This document shows, in pieces, positions 8,542 to 16,889 of a DNA stretch of 64,000 bases (position 1 is its first letter; every line of letters begins with the position of its first letter). Source of the stretch: AC-37 sp036386455 (GTDB lineage Bacteria > Actinomycetota > Thermoleophilia > Solirubrobacterales > Thermoleophilaceae). The notes below the pieces were generated by a model. It saw nothing but the letters and a program-made list of their open reading frames with translations. It did no database searches and was not told the DNA's origin. Location of the stretch: NCBI GenBank assembly GCA_036386455.1, contig DASVVS010000056.1, positions 1 to 64,000 of the forward strand. Reading direction: 5' to 3'. The translations under genes and the position numbers were made by a program.

Positions 8542-10341
8542 TCAAGAAGCGTAGAGCTTCTCCACCTCGTCCGCGTACTTCTGGGCCACGACGTTGCGCT
8601 TGACCTTCAGAGTTGGCGTGAGCTCACCAGTCGCCTGCGCCAGGTCGTGCTCGAGGATCGTGAACTTCTTGATCTGCTCGACCCGGCCGACCTCGGAGTT
8701 CACCTGGTCGACGGCCTTCTGGACCTCCGCCCGCATCTGCTCGGAGCCGGGCACGTCCTCGGGCTTCAACCCGTGCTGCTCGGCGAACCCGGGGATCTCC
8801 TCGGGGTCGAGCGTGATCACGGCCACCAGGTACGGCTTGCGGTCGCCCAGGACGACGGCCTGCGAGATGTAGCGGTTCTGCTTGAGGCCGTTCTCGAGGT
8901 TGGCGGGCGTGATGTTCTTGCCGCCCGCGGTGATGATGATGTCCTTCTTGCGGCCGGTGATGAAGAGGAAGCCGTCCTCGTCGATGTGCCCGAGGTCGCC
9001 GGTGTGGAGCCAGCCGTCCTCCAGCGCCTCCGCCGTGGCCTCCTCGTTGTTGTAGTAGCCCTTGAAGATGTTCGGCCCGCGCAGGAGCAGCTCGCCGTCC
9101 TCGGCGATCCGCGCCTCCATGCCATCGAGGATCCGGCCGACCGACCCGAACTTGAAGTTGTCGAGCGTCTGCGCCGTGGCGGCCGTCGAGGTCTCGGTCA
9201 TGCCGTAGCCCTCGAAGATCGGGACCCCGCACGCGTAGAAGAACTCGAGGACCTCCTTCGCGATCGGTGCGGCGCCGCTCACGCCCTGGCGCACACGGCC
9301 GCCGAAGATCGCCCGGACGTTCTTGTAGAGCGCCTCCTCGGCCTGGTCGAACACCTCCTGGAGCTCGGCCGGGACCTCCTCGCCGTGACGCTGCAGCTCG
9401 CGCACCTTCACACCCACCTCGACGGCCTTCTTGAGCCGCTCGGGGTCGGGCGCGGCGCTCGTGGCGAGCGTGTAGATCTTCTCGAAGATCCGCGGCACCG
9501 ACGGGAAGTAGTGCGGCCGCACCTCCTGGATGTCGGGCACGATCTTGAGCGGGTCCTTCTGCCAGTAGGCGACGGTGCCGCCGACGTCTGTCGTGAGGAA
9601 CTGGATCAGCAGGGCGAACGAGTGCGCAAGCGGCAGGTAGAGGTAGACGATGTCGTCCTCGTAGATCGCGCCGTGCACGAGGATCATGTCGCGCATCGCC
9701 GTGTAGTTGCCGTTCGTGATCACGCAGCCCTTGGGCGGGCCGGTGGTGCCGGACGTGTAGATGAACTGACACGGGTTGTCGGGGGTCACCGCCTCGATCG
9801 CGCGCGTCCACTCCGCCTCGTCGCGGCCGCGGCCGCGCTCGCGCAGCTCGTCGAGCGAGATCACCCCGCCGCCGGAGTCCTGTCCTGGCTCGAACGCGAT
9901 CACGTGCCGGAGCCCCGGGAGCGAGTCGCGGACCTCGCGGATCTTCGCCAGCTGCTCCTCGTCCTCGGCGAACACGGCCACCGAGTCCGAGTGGTCGAGC
10001 ACGTAGCGGACCTCCTCGGGGGAGTTGGTCTGGTAGACCGAGACCGAGGTGGCGCCGGCGGTGATCGTGCCGAAGTTGGCCCAGGTCCACTCGGGGCGCG
10101 AGTGGCTCAGGATCGCGACGCGGTCCCGCGCCTCGAGGCCCAGGTCGAGCAGGCCGAGCGCGATCTCCCTCGAGATCGTGCCGAGCTCCTCGAAGGTGGT
10201 GGTCGCCCACTCGTCGCCGGACTTGTGCATCTGGGCGACGTTGCCGGAGTGCTTCTGGACGGCCGCCAGCAGCTGCGCGGCGATCGTCTTGGTCCCGGTC
10301 CCCATCTCGAGTGCGCTGCGCGCACCCGTCGCGGCCTCCAT
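8542..10341 (-). CDS. Long-chain fatty acid-CoA ligase (AMP-forming)
   Basis: 599 residues, adenylate-forming superfamily. The P-loop YTSGTTGPPKG is at about 195-205; then GYGMTETS, the WLHTGDLG core and ITGRKKDIIITAGGKNI, which carries the hinge and precedes the C-terminal domain. It activates fatty acids to acyl-AMP and then acyl-CoA in the cytoplasm, feeding beta-oxidation or lipid synthesis; length and motifs fit FadD15-like bacterial ligases. A clear GGAGGAG lies 13 bases before ATG 10341. A second in-frame ATG at 10305 is less well placed. Confidence 0.92.
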   Translation of the reverse strand: MEAATGARSALEMGTGTKTIAAQLLAAVQKHSGNVAQMHKSGDEWATTTFEELGTISREIALGLLDLGLEARDRVAILSHSRPEWTWANFGTITAGATSVSVYQTNSPEEVRYVLDHSDSVAVFAEDEEQLAKIREVRDSLPGLRHVIAFEPGQDSGGGVISLDELRERGRGRDEAEWTRAIEAVTPDNPCQFIYTSGTTGPPKGCVITNGNYTAMRDMILVHGAIYEDDIVYLYLPLAHSFALLIQFLTTDVGGTVAYWQKDPLKIVPDIQEVRPHYFPSVPRIFEKIYTLATSAAPDPERLKKAVEVGVKVRELQRHGEEVPAELQEVFDQAEEALYKNVRAIFGGRVRQGVSGAAPIAKEVLEFFYACGVPIFEGYGMTETSTAATAQTLDNFKFGSVGRILDGMEARIAEDGELLLRGPNIFKGYYNNEEATAEALEDGWLHTGDLGHIDEDGFLFITGRKKDIIITAGGKNITPANLENGLKQNRYISQAVVLGDRKPYLVAVITLDPEEIPGFAEQHGLKPEDVPGSEQMRAEVQKAVDQVNSEVGRVEQIKKFTILEHDLAQATGELTPTLKVKRNVVAQKYADEVEKLYAS

Positions 10342-10405
10342 CGCTCTAGGTCTCCTCCGGCGTCGCTTGCGCCGGGGATTCTACGTAGCCGGCTTCAGGT
10401 GCGGG

Positions 10406-10594
10406 CTAGGCGCCCGCGAGCTGGGCCTCGTGGCCCGCGCCCTGCTGCGCCTCGCGAAGCGCGGAGAGGAAGAGGGTCTTGTCGATGCGTCCCTGGAAGA
10501 TCGGGACCTGCAACTCCATGCACTTGACGATCACCTCCCGACGATGCATTCCTGCCTCGCGCGCGAGTTCGGTGGGCGTCAGGTGGATCGCCAT
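10406..10594 (-). CDS. Small HTH-like / IF2N-like protein
   Basis: 62 residues with a strong GGAGGGAG ribosome site. The sequence TPTELAREAGMHRREVIVKC folds plausibly as a helix-turn-helix and resembles the small IF2N-type modules (ELA...G....EV...C..L..P) seen at the N-terminus of initiation factor IF2. The tail is Ala/Gln-rich. Function unknown; it may be a DNA- or ribosome-associated regulator. It has its own AT-richer leader (10595-10668) and is not obviously part of a longer operon. Confidence 0.6.
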   Translation of the reverse strand: MAIHLTPTELAREAGMHRREVIVKCMELQVPIFQGRIDKTLFLSALREAQQGAGHEAQLAGA

Positions 10595-10668
10595 GGAGTT
10601 GTCTCCCTCCGTCGGTGAATGGCAGTGAGAATTGTTACCGGTTGTGTCGGACGTCGCAATCGGGGCTT

Positions 10669-10699
10669 CGCATTTTGCGCTGTTTATGGCGCAGATGCG
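10669..10699 (-). terminator. Hairpin between the Nif3-like gene and the small HTH gene
   Basis: CGCAT-TT-TGCGC, an 8-base loop (TGTTTATG), then GCGCA-G-ATGCG: two five-pair stem blocks separated by a small internal loop. It starts four bases after the Nif3-like stop. There is no U-tract, so it could be a weak terminator or a protein site for the small HTH gene. Confidence 0.4.
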
Positions 10700-10702
10700 A
10701 CA

Positions 10703-11461
10703 TCAGACCGGGTTCGCGACCTCGATGAACTCGTGCGCGACCCCGAAGCGCTCGGCCACGACCTCGCCGAGTCGGCGGATCCCGACGACCTCCGTCGCGT
10801 AGTGGCCGCAGGCGAGCAGGGTCACGCCGAGCTCCGCGGCATCCGCCAGCGACGGCTCCTCGGCCTCGCCGGTGACGAACGCGTCGAGCCCCAGCTCGGC
10901 GGCCTCGGCGATCAGGTGGGCGGCGCCTCCCGAGACGATCCCGACCCGGCGCACCGCCTGCGGGCCGCCACCGAGCACGAGCGGCTCGCGGCCGAACAGA
11001 CGCCCGCAGCGGCCGGCCAGCTCGTCCGGCGTCAGCGGCTCGTCCGCCACTCCGACGAAGCCGGTGAGCTTGCCGGCGACCTCGCCGAAGCGCTCGCCGC
11101 GGCGCAGGCCGAGCCCGTCGCAGATCAGGGCGTTGTTGCCCAGCTCCGGATGCTCGTCGAGCGGCAGGTGGTAGGCGGCGAGCGACATGTCGGCGTCGAA
11201 GAGCGCCTTCAGCCGCCCCTTCATCTGCACGCCCACCGTCTGCGGGGTCGAGCGCCAGAAGATCCCGTGGTGGCAGAGCACCAGGTGCGCCCCCGCCCCC
11301 GCCGCGCGCTCGAACAGCTCGCGGTGGGCCGAGACGCCGGTCACGACCTTCTCGACCTCGTCGCGGCCGATCACCTGGAGCCCGTTCGGGCAGTAGTCGT
11401 CCCAGCCGCCCGCGCCGAGCAGCTCGTCGAGGTGGGCGACGATCTCGTCGCGGTGCGCCAT
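10703..11461 (-). CDS. Nif3-like dinuclear metal centre protein
   Basis: 252 residues, the usual length for short members of the Nif3/YbgI (DUF34) family, which form hexameric rings with two metal ions per subunit. Metal motifs are visible: LCHHGIFW near residue 70, YHLPLDEHPELGNN near 100 and GHYATE near 220. GTP cyclohydrolase-like chemistry has been suggested for the family but its role is unsettled. ATG 11461 is chosen because the sequence becomes family-like from MAHRDEIV; a longer frame upstream overlaps the divergent gene. Confidence 0.88.
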   Translation of the reverse strand: MAHRDEIVAHLDELLGAGGWDDYCPNGLQVIGRDEVEKVVTGVSAHRELFERAAGAGAHLVLCHHGIFWRSTPQTVGVQMKGRLKALFDADMSLAAYHLPLDEHPELGNNALICDGLGLRRGERFGEVAGKLTGFVGVADEPLTPDELAGRCGRLFGREPLVLGGGPQAVRRVGIVSGGAAHLIAEAAELGLDAFVTGEAEEPSLADAAELGVTLLACGHYATEVVGIRRLGEVVAERFGVAHEFIEVANPV

Positions 11462-11497
11462 GGCGCGCACGGTACCTGCCGCGTAACCTCCTCGCCG

Positions 11498-11749
11498 ATG
11501 GCCCGCCGGAAGAGCGACAGGAGCAGCGAGTTCCTCGAGTCCCTGATGGACACGAGCCTCTACTCGATGGGCGCCTTCTTCTCCGACCAGCACCCCGAGC
11601 TGGTGGACGAGGTGATCGCCCAGAGCGAGGCGATCGAGGACCTCGGCCTGCGCGCCTACGCCGACGACGCCGAGCTGACGGTCGAGGAGGTCTTCGACAC
11701 GCTCCTGACCGGGCTGGCGGTGCGGTACTACAAGGCCGTGGCGGGCTAG
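11498..11749 (+). CDS. Small acidic protein of unknown function
   Basis: 83 residues, starting MARRKSDRSSEF. After a basic start it is acidic and helical, with two similar helical stretches rich in Glu and Asp. There are no membrane segments or cysteines, and I do not recognise a family. It starts 36 bases from the divergent Nif3-like gene, and its stop shares CTAG with the convergent NAD(P)-binding gene. Confidence 0.6.
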   Translation: MARRKSDRSSEFLESLMDTSLYSMGAFFSDQHPELVDEVIAQSEAIEDLGLRAYADDAELTVEEVFDTLLTGLAVRYYKAVAG

Positions 11750-12666
11750 GCCGCCGCCGGCACGCGGCCGGTCTCCTCCGCGTGTGCGCGGCAGAGCGCC
11801 TCGCGGAACGGAGTCGGCTCCACGCCGAACGCCTCGGAGCCGGAGCGGTCCGTCACGACCGTGCGGGTGGACAGGCCCTCGACCAGTGGCCGGGCCACGC
11901 CGGTGTCCACCGGCGTGACGAGCCCGATCCACATGGCGGAGAGCCTGGGGGAGAGCACGGGAACGGGAAGCTTCGGGCGCGGGCGCTTGCCCAGCACGCG
12001 CGCCATCTCGTCGAGCATCTCTCCGTACGAGAGGACGTCGGGGCCGCCGATCTGCACCTCGCGGCCGGCGGACGCCTCGACCTCGGGCGCCTGGGCCAGG
12101 TACTCGACGGCGTCGTCGATCGCGATCGGCTGGGTGGTCGTGGACAGCCAGCGCGGGGCGAGCATCGCCGGCAGCCGCTCCACGAGGCTCTTGAGCGTGC
12201 GGTACGACTCGCTCTTCGCGCCGACGACCATCGCGGCGCGGAAGTAGGTGAGCGGGGGCCCGTGCTCGGCGAGGATCGTCGCGGTCAGGTGCCGGCTGCG
12301 CAGGTGCGCCGAGCCGGGCTGGTCGCCGAGGCCGCCCAGGTAGATCACGCGCTTCACGCCCTCGCGCTCGGCCACCTCCGCGAACGCCTTGGCGGCGCGC
12401 CGCTCGCGCGCCTCGAAGTCCTCGTCGTCCGAGCCGCGGCCCATCGAGTGGACGAGGTAGTAGGCCACGTCCGCGCCGCGCCCGGCGCCGGCGAGCGTCT
12501 CGGGCCGCAGCACGTCGCCCTCGTGGAGCTCGTGGCCGGCGTCGGCCAGGTGCTTGGCGCGGTCGGCGTCGCGCACCAGGCAGCGCACGTCGGCGCCGCG
12601 CTCCGAGAGCGCCTCCACCAGGCGGCCGCCGACGAATCCCGTCGCCCCCGTCACGAGTGCCTTCAT
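11746..12666 (-). CDS. NAD(P)H-binding atypical SDR (NmrA/UDP-sugar epimerase-like)
   Basis: 306 residues. The N-terminus VTGATGFVGGRLVEAL is a Rossmann TGxxGxxG motif. The rest follows atypical short-chain dehydrogenases of the complex-I-subunit/NmrA type (KRVIYLGGLG, RAAMVVG, EVQIGGPDVLSYGEM), which often lack a full Tyr-Lys pair. The substrate is unknown; related proteins act on quinones or sugars, or sense redox state. It shares its upstream region with the divergent sugar dehydrogenase gene (42 bases between starts). Confidence 0.82.
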   Translation of the reverse strand: MKALVTGATGFVGGRLVEALSERGADVRCLVRDADRAKHLADAGHELHEGDVLRPETLAGAGRGADVAYYLVHSMGRGSDDEDFEARERRAAKAFAEVAEREGVKRVIYLGGLGDQPGSAHLRSRHLTATILAEHGPPLTYFRAAMVVGAKSESYRTLKSLVERLPAMLAPRWLSTTTQPIAIDDAVEYLAQAPEVEASAGREVQIGGPDVLSYGEMLDEMARVLGKRPRPKLPVPVLSPRLSAMWIGLVTPVDTGVARPLVEGLSTRTVVTDRSGSEAFGVEPTPFREALCRAHAEETGRVPAAA

Positions 12667-12708
12667 ACGTCGGGTACGACGGCGGCTTCACCGGGGATCA
12701 ACATCCGC

Positions 12709-13872
12709 ATGCAATCGTTCGGCCCGATGCGGCGGCTCCCCCTCCTGCTCGCGCCCCTCGGGGTCGCCGTGGCGCTCGCGGCCGCCGGCGCCGACACGGC
12801 CAGCCAGGCGCAGTCGTCCGGCGTGCGCCTGTCGCGGGTCGGCTCCTTCGAGGGCCCGACGTACGTGACCGCGCCGCGCGGCGACAAGGCGCGTGTGTTC
12901 GTGACCGAGCAGCGCGGCCTGGTCCGCCTGCTGGTGAACCGCAAGCTGCGCAGCCGCGCGTTCCTCGACGTCCGCGACGACGTGAGCTGCTGCGGCGAGC
13001 GCGGCCTCCTGTCGATGGCGTTCGCGCCCGACTACGCCGATTCCGGCCGCTTCTACGTCTACTTCACGCGCGGCGACGGCGACATCGTCGTGCGCCAGTA
13101 CACCCGCTCCGCGAGCAACCCCGAGGTGGCCGACGCCGGGAGCGCGCGCGAGGTCATCCGGATCGAGCACAGCCAGTACGGCAACCACAACGGCGGCCAG
13201 CTGCAGTTCGGCCCCGACGGGATGCTCTACCTCGCCACCGGCGACGGCGGCGGTGGCGGCGACCCGCTGCGCAACGGCCAGGACCGCGGATCGCTGCTCG
13301 GCAAGGTCCTGCGGATCGACCCGCGGCCCGGCGGCGGCTACGACGTACCCGGCGACAACCCCTTCCGCGGCCGCAACGGCATGCGCGGCGAGATCTGGGC
13401 CTACGGCCTGCGCAATCCGTACCGCTTCTCGTTCGACCGCGCCGGCCGCGGGATCGCGATCGCGGACGTGGGCCAGAACGAGTTCGACGAGATCGACTAC
13501 GGGGCCAAGGGCGCGCGCGGCGCGAACTTCGGCTGGAGCGTGTTCGAGGCGAACTCGCGCTTCCGCTCCGGGTCGGCGCCGGGCCACGTCAAGCCGGTGC
13601 TGGTCCGCCGGCTCGGGTCCAACGGCAACTGCGCGGTGATCGGCGGCTACGTCGTGCGCGACAAGGCGCTGACCGGTCTCACCGGCCGCTACCTGCACGG
13701 GGACAACTGCAACCCCACGATCTACTCGGCGCGGCTCTCCTCCAAGGGGGCGTCGGGCAACCGCGCCACCGGGCTGCGGCTGAGCGGCCTCTCCTCGTTC
13801 GGCGAGGACGGCCTCGGCCGCGTGTACGCGACGTCGCTGAACGGCGGCGTCTACCGCCTCGCGGCCAGATAG
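12709..13872 (+). CDS. Secreted PQQ-type sugar dehydrogenase (glucose/sorbosone family)
   Basis: 387 residues with a Sec signal peptide (RRLPLLLAPLGVAVALAAAG). The six-bladed beta-propeller of soluble aldose sugar dehydrogenases shows in GLLSMAFAPDY, HNGGQLQFGPDGMLYLATGD, GKVLRIDP and IWAYGLRNPYRFSF. Such periplasmic or extracellular enzymes oxidise sugars with PQQ. Seven consecutive glycine/aspartate residues after the TGD motif are slightly unusual. ATG 12709 is used; ATG 12727 (MRRLP) gives a cleaner signal peptide and may be the true start. Confidence 0.88.
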   Translation: MQSFGPMRRLPLLLAPLGVAVALAAAGADTASQAQSSGVRLSRVGSFEGPTYVTAPRGDKARVFVTEQRGLVRLLVNRKLRSRAFLDVRDDVSCCGERGLLSMAFAPDYADSGRFYVYFTRGDGDIVVRQYTRSASNPEVADAGSAREVIRIEHSQYGNHNGGQLQFGPDGMLYLATGDGGGGGDPLRNGQDRGSLLGKVLRIDPRPGGGYDVPGDNPFRGRNGMRGEIWAYGLRNPYRFSFDRAGRGIAIADVGQNEFDEIDYGAKGARGANFGWSVFEANSRFRSGSAPGHVKPVLVRRLGSNGNCAVIGGYVVRDKALTGLTGRYLHGDNCNPTIYSARLSSKGASGNRATGLRLSGLSSFGEDGLGRVYATSLNGGVYRLAAR

Positions 13873-13908
13873 GCGAGAATCCCTCCCTCACCCGGGGAAG
13901 GGAGAGAC

Positions 13909-14325
13909 TTGCCTTACTTCAACGACGCCGACGAGGTCTACCAGCACATCGGCAAGCTGTTCGAGGATCTGACGACGGACGAGGAGCTGTCGCCCAAGTT
14001 CCGCAAGGCGAACACGATCGTCCAGTACCAGTACCGCAACCCCGAGTCGCAGATCACCGTGCGGATGACCGAGGGCGACGAGCCGAAGGTCGACTGCGGC
14101 ACCACCGACATGGAGCCGGAGGTCGTCATGTCGATGGAGGCCGACACCGCCCACAAGTTCTGGCTCGGCAAGGTCAACGTGACCGTCGCGCTCGCGCGCG
14201 GCCAGATGAAGGCGAAGGGGCCGGTCGCGAAGATCCTCAAGCTCGTGCCGCTCGTGAAGCCCGTGTTCCCCCGCTATCGGCAGCAGCTCGCCGACTCCGG
14301 CCGTCAGGACCTGGCGGATGTCTGA
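13909..14325 (+). CDS. SCP2 sterol-binding domain protein
   Basis: 138 residues from a TTG start behind GGGAGAG. Sequence and length fit a stand-alone SCP2 domain: an amphipathic N-terminal helix, a central beta-sheet (ITVRMTEGDEPKVDCG) and a C-terminal helical part with FWLGKVNVTVALARGQMKAKG, which lines the lipid tunnel in the family. It probably binds acyl-CoA or another lipid. It overlaps the downstream alcohol dehydrogenase by eight bases, so the two are translationally coupled and possibly act on the same hydrophobic substrate. Confidence 0.8.
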   Translation: MPYFNDADEVYQHIGKLFEDLTTDEELSPKFRKANTIVQYQYRNPESQITVRMTEGDEPKVDCGTTDMEPEVVMSMEADTAHKFWLGKVNVTVALARGQMKAKGPVAKILKLVPLVKPVFPRYRQQLADSGRQDLADV

Positions 14326-15556
14326 GGTGGAGGGCTCGACCGCCGGCGAGCTCGGCGGCCGCCAGCTCGGCGGCTTCAAGGACTTCGCGCAGCACACGAC
14401 TCAGACGCGTGTGGTGGCCGGCCGCGGCCTGATCGAGAGCATCGGCTTCGAGTTCATGAAGGAGGGCGCCGAGCGCGTCTACGTGGTGACCGATCAGGTG
14501 ATCCGCGGCACCGGCCTGATCGACAAGGTCGAGGCCGGGGCGACCGACGGCGGCCTGGAGGTGGCGGGCGTGTTCGACGACTGCCCGCAGGACTCCGCGG
14601 TCGACGTGGTCGAGCGGTGTGCCGCGGGCGCGAAGGAGGCGGGGGCGGACTCGTTCCTGGCGGTCGGCGGCGGCTCGGTGATGGACACCGCCAAGGCGGC
14701 GGCCGTCCTCTTCACGCACGGCGGCACCGTGCACGACTACGAGGGCATCTACGCGCTCCCGCGCGCGAACGACGGCATGGGCGCGCCGATCGAGATCGCG
14801 CCGATCGCCTGCGTGCCGACCACGGCCGGGACCGGCTCGGAGGTCTCGATGGCGGCGGTCGTGAAGGATCACGACGCCAAGGTCAAGCTCGAGATGGCGG
14901 ACATGCCGATGTTCCCGCGGGTGGCCCTGCTCGACCCGGAGTCCACGCGCACGCTGCCGCCGCAGATCGCGGCGGCGACGGGCATGGACGCGCTGACGCA
15001 CGCGATCGAGGCCTACGTGACGGTGGAGTCGAGCCCGTGGAACGACGCCGAGTCGCTGCACGCGCTGCGCCTGATCCGCGACAACCTCGAGCGGGCGGTC
15101 GAGAACGGGCCCGACGACGACGAGGCGCGCGGGAACATGCTCGTGGCCGCGTCGCTCGCGATCAGCGTGTACCTGGGATCGACCCACGCGATGTCGCACC
15201 CGTGCGGGGCGCACTTCGGCGTGGCGCACGGGGTCGCGAACGCGATCAACCTCCCGCACGTCGTCCGCTTCAACGCGGCCGGCGGGTCGGACATCGCGGA
15301 CCGCTACCGCGACCTGAACGAGATCCTGGGGCTCGAGGTGGGCGGCTCGGACGAGGCGGTGGGCGACGCTCTGGCGACGCACGTGACGGAGCTCGTCGGG
15401 CGCCTGGGGCTGCCGACGCGGCTCTCCGAGGTGGGTGTGCCCGAGGAGGGCATCCCGCTGCTGGTGGAGGGCGCGATGGGCGACGGCACCACGCTGATGA
15501 ACCCGCGCGAGCCGTCGGAGGAGGACTACGAGGAGCTGTTCAGGCAGGCGTTGTAG
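14318..15556 (+). CDS. Iron-containing alcohol dehydrogenase
   Basis: 412 residues, group III alcohol dehydrogenase. The NAD-binding GGGSVMDTAK motif is near residue 120, followed by PTTAGTGSE, then the metal-binding region with DALTHAIEAY and HAMSHPCGAHFGVAHG, which supplies the Asp and His ligands. It catalyses NAD(P)-linked alcohol/aldehyde or hydroxyacid interconversion. The N-terminal 25 residues are an extension relative to many members. Coupled to the SCP2 gene; the substrate cannot be told from sequence. Confidence 0.9.
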   Translation: MSEVEGSTAGELGGRQLGGFKDFAQHTTQTRVVAGRGLIESIGFEFMKEGAERVYVVTDQVIRGTGLIDKVEAGATDGGLEVAGVFDDCPQDSAVDVVERCAAGAKEAGADSFLAVGGGSVMDTAKAAAVLFTHGGTVHDYEGIYALPRANDGMGAPIEIAPIACVPTTAGTGSEVSMAAVVKDHDAKVKLEMADMPMFPRVALLDPESTRTLPPQIAAATGMDALTHAIEAYVTVESSPWNDAESLHALRLIRDNLERAVENGPDDDEARGNMLVAASLAISVYLGSTHAMSHPCGAHFGVAHGVANAINLPHVVRFNAAGGSDIADRYRDLNEILGLEVGGSDEAVGDALATHVTELVGRLGLPTRLSEVGVPEEGIPLLVEGAMGDGTTLMNPREPSEEDYEELFRQAL

Positions 15557-15568
15557 GGGCGGCGCTCG

Positions 15569-16027
15569 TCACTTGAGCCCGTCGATCCGCCACTCGCCGG
15601 CGACGGTCTTGGCGAAGTCGATCGTCTGCTTCTCGCCGCCGTCCGAGGTCGCGACGTCGGCGGTGCCCGTCTCGCCGTCGTCCTTCGGCCCGGCCGCGAC
15701 GACCGTGTCGAAGGGACCGGTGGCGATCGGGCCGAGCTTCTTGGCGCACCCCTCGAGGCCGCCCAGCGACTCCATGTAGTCGGAGGCGACGATCGCGTAG
15801 CAGGGGTCGTCGCCGTTCGGCGCGTTCAGGAGCTCGATCGCGACGTCGGCGATCTTGCGGCCCTCGGCGCCGTCGATCAGCGCGTCCTCGGCGACCTTCG
15901 CGACGCCGCCGCTCTCCGGCGCGCCGCCCTTCTCGCCGCCGTCCTCGTCGCCGCCTCCGCAGCCGGCACCGAGCGCCATGGCGGCGAGCAGGAGCGCGAG
16001 CGATCGGCGGACGGGCACGAGGCGCAC
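15569..16027 (-). CDS. Small lipoprotein of unknown function
   Basis: 152 residues from a GTG start. The signal peptide ends in a lipobox, LGAGC, so Cys23 should be lipidated and the protein anchored on the outer face of the membrane. A Gly/Glu/Asp-rich linker follows, then a compact domain with two cysteines (DPCYAI, EGCAKK) and a C-terminal beta-hairpin (TIDFAKTVAGEWRIDGLK) like NTF2/DUF4878-type lumazine-binding-like proteins. The domain assignment is tentative. It follows the RTX gene after 24 bases and is probably co-transcribed. Confidence 0.7.
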   Translation of the reverse strand: MRLVPVRRSLALLLAAMALGAGCGGGDEDGGEKGGAPESGGVAKVAEDALIDGAEGRKIADVAIELLNAPNGDDPCYAIVASDYMESLGGLEGCAKKLGPIATGPFDTVVAAGPKDDGETGTADVATSDGGEKQTIDFAKTVAGEWRIDGLK

Positions 16028-16051
16028 CCTAACCGCGACGCGGGGAGCGCG

Positions 16052-16837
16052 CTAGCGGCGCTTCTTGGGAGCTGCGCGGGTGACCGACTCGCAATCGCTC
16101 AGCCGGTCCACCTTGTCCGCGCGCACGGTGTCGGTGCCCTTGCCGCAGCGGATCACGTCGCGACGGCCGTCGACCGAGTCGATCGTGTCGTCGCCGGACG
16201 CGGAGGAGACGCGGTCCGCGCCACCGCCCGGGTTGACCTTGTCGTTGCCGCTCGAGAGCGAGATGCGGTCGTCGCCGGAGCCGCCCGCCACGTCGGTGGT
16301 CGCACCGCCCTGAGCGGTGATCGTGTCGCGGCCGGCGTCGCCGAGTAGCCGCTTGGTGCCGCTGTCGGCGAAGATCTGGTCGTTGCCGGTGCCGCCGTCG
16401 GCGAAGTCGTCGTCGCCCGTGCCCGTGTAGAGGCGGTCGCTGCCGGGGCCACCGAAGATGCGGTCGTCGCCGATCTGGCCGAGCAGCACGTCGCCGTCGT
16501 CCTCGCCGACGAGCGAGTCGTTGCCGGGGCCCGCGTAGGCGACGTCGCGGCCGCCGCCCATCGTCAGCTCGTCGTCGCCGCTGCCGCCGGTGGCGAAGTC
16601 GTCGCCGGGGCCCGCGTCGACCTTGTCGTTGCCGGAGCCGGCCTCGAGGTAGTCGTTGGCGCCCAGGCCGGTCAGGCTGTCGTCGCCCTCCTCGCTCCAC
16701 AGGCCGTCGGGACCGTTCGTGCCGGTGAGCACGTTGGGGCCGGCGTCGCCGATCACGGAGTCGGCGAGGGCGGTCACGCCTCCGAACACGGCCAGCGTGG
16801 CGGCGATGACGGCTGCGATGGAGGCGAGGCGCTTCAT
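16052..16837 (-). CDS. Secreted RTX-type calcium-binding repeat protein
   Basis: 261 residues with a signal peptide (4-25). Residues 28-235 are made of about fifteen GGxGxDxxx-like nonapeptides (for example GGSGDDELT, GGPGSDRLY, GGSGDDRIS) that form a calcium-filled parallel beta-roll. The C-terminal module RDVIRCGKGTDTVRAD...DCE has a Cys pair and is, to my knowledge, common in Solirubrobacterales secreted proteins. There is no enzyme domain, so a structural or adhesive surface role is likely. Some repeats have decayed Gly or Asp positions (for example DSGTKRLLG). Confidence 0.85.
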   Translation of the reverse strand: MKRLASIAAVIAATLAVFGGVTALADSVIGDAGPNVLTGTNGPDGLWSEEGDDSLTGLGANDYLEAGSGNDKVDAGPGDDFATGGSGDDELTMGGGRDVAYAGPGNDSLVGEDDGDVLLGQIGDDRIFGGPGSDRLYTGTGDDDFADGGTGNDQIFADSGTKRLLGDAGRDTITAQGGATTDVAGGSGDDRISLSSGNDKVNPGGGADRVSSASGDDTIDSVDGRRDVIRCGKGTDTVRADKVDRLSDCESVTRAAPKKRR

Positions 16838-16889
16838 GCGGTCACTCCCCTAACCCCGGGGACGGCCAGGGGTTGCGCGCGGTTGCGTG

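Noticed and set aside
8530..10527. Long open frame opposite the acyl-CoA synthetase
   Set aside because: Its translation is a featureless Arg/Leu/Asp-rich string, as expected from the antisense of GC-rich codons; the minus strand carries all synthetase motifs.
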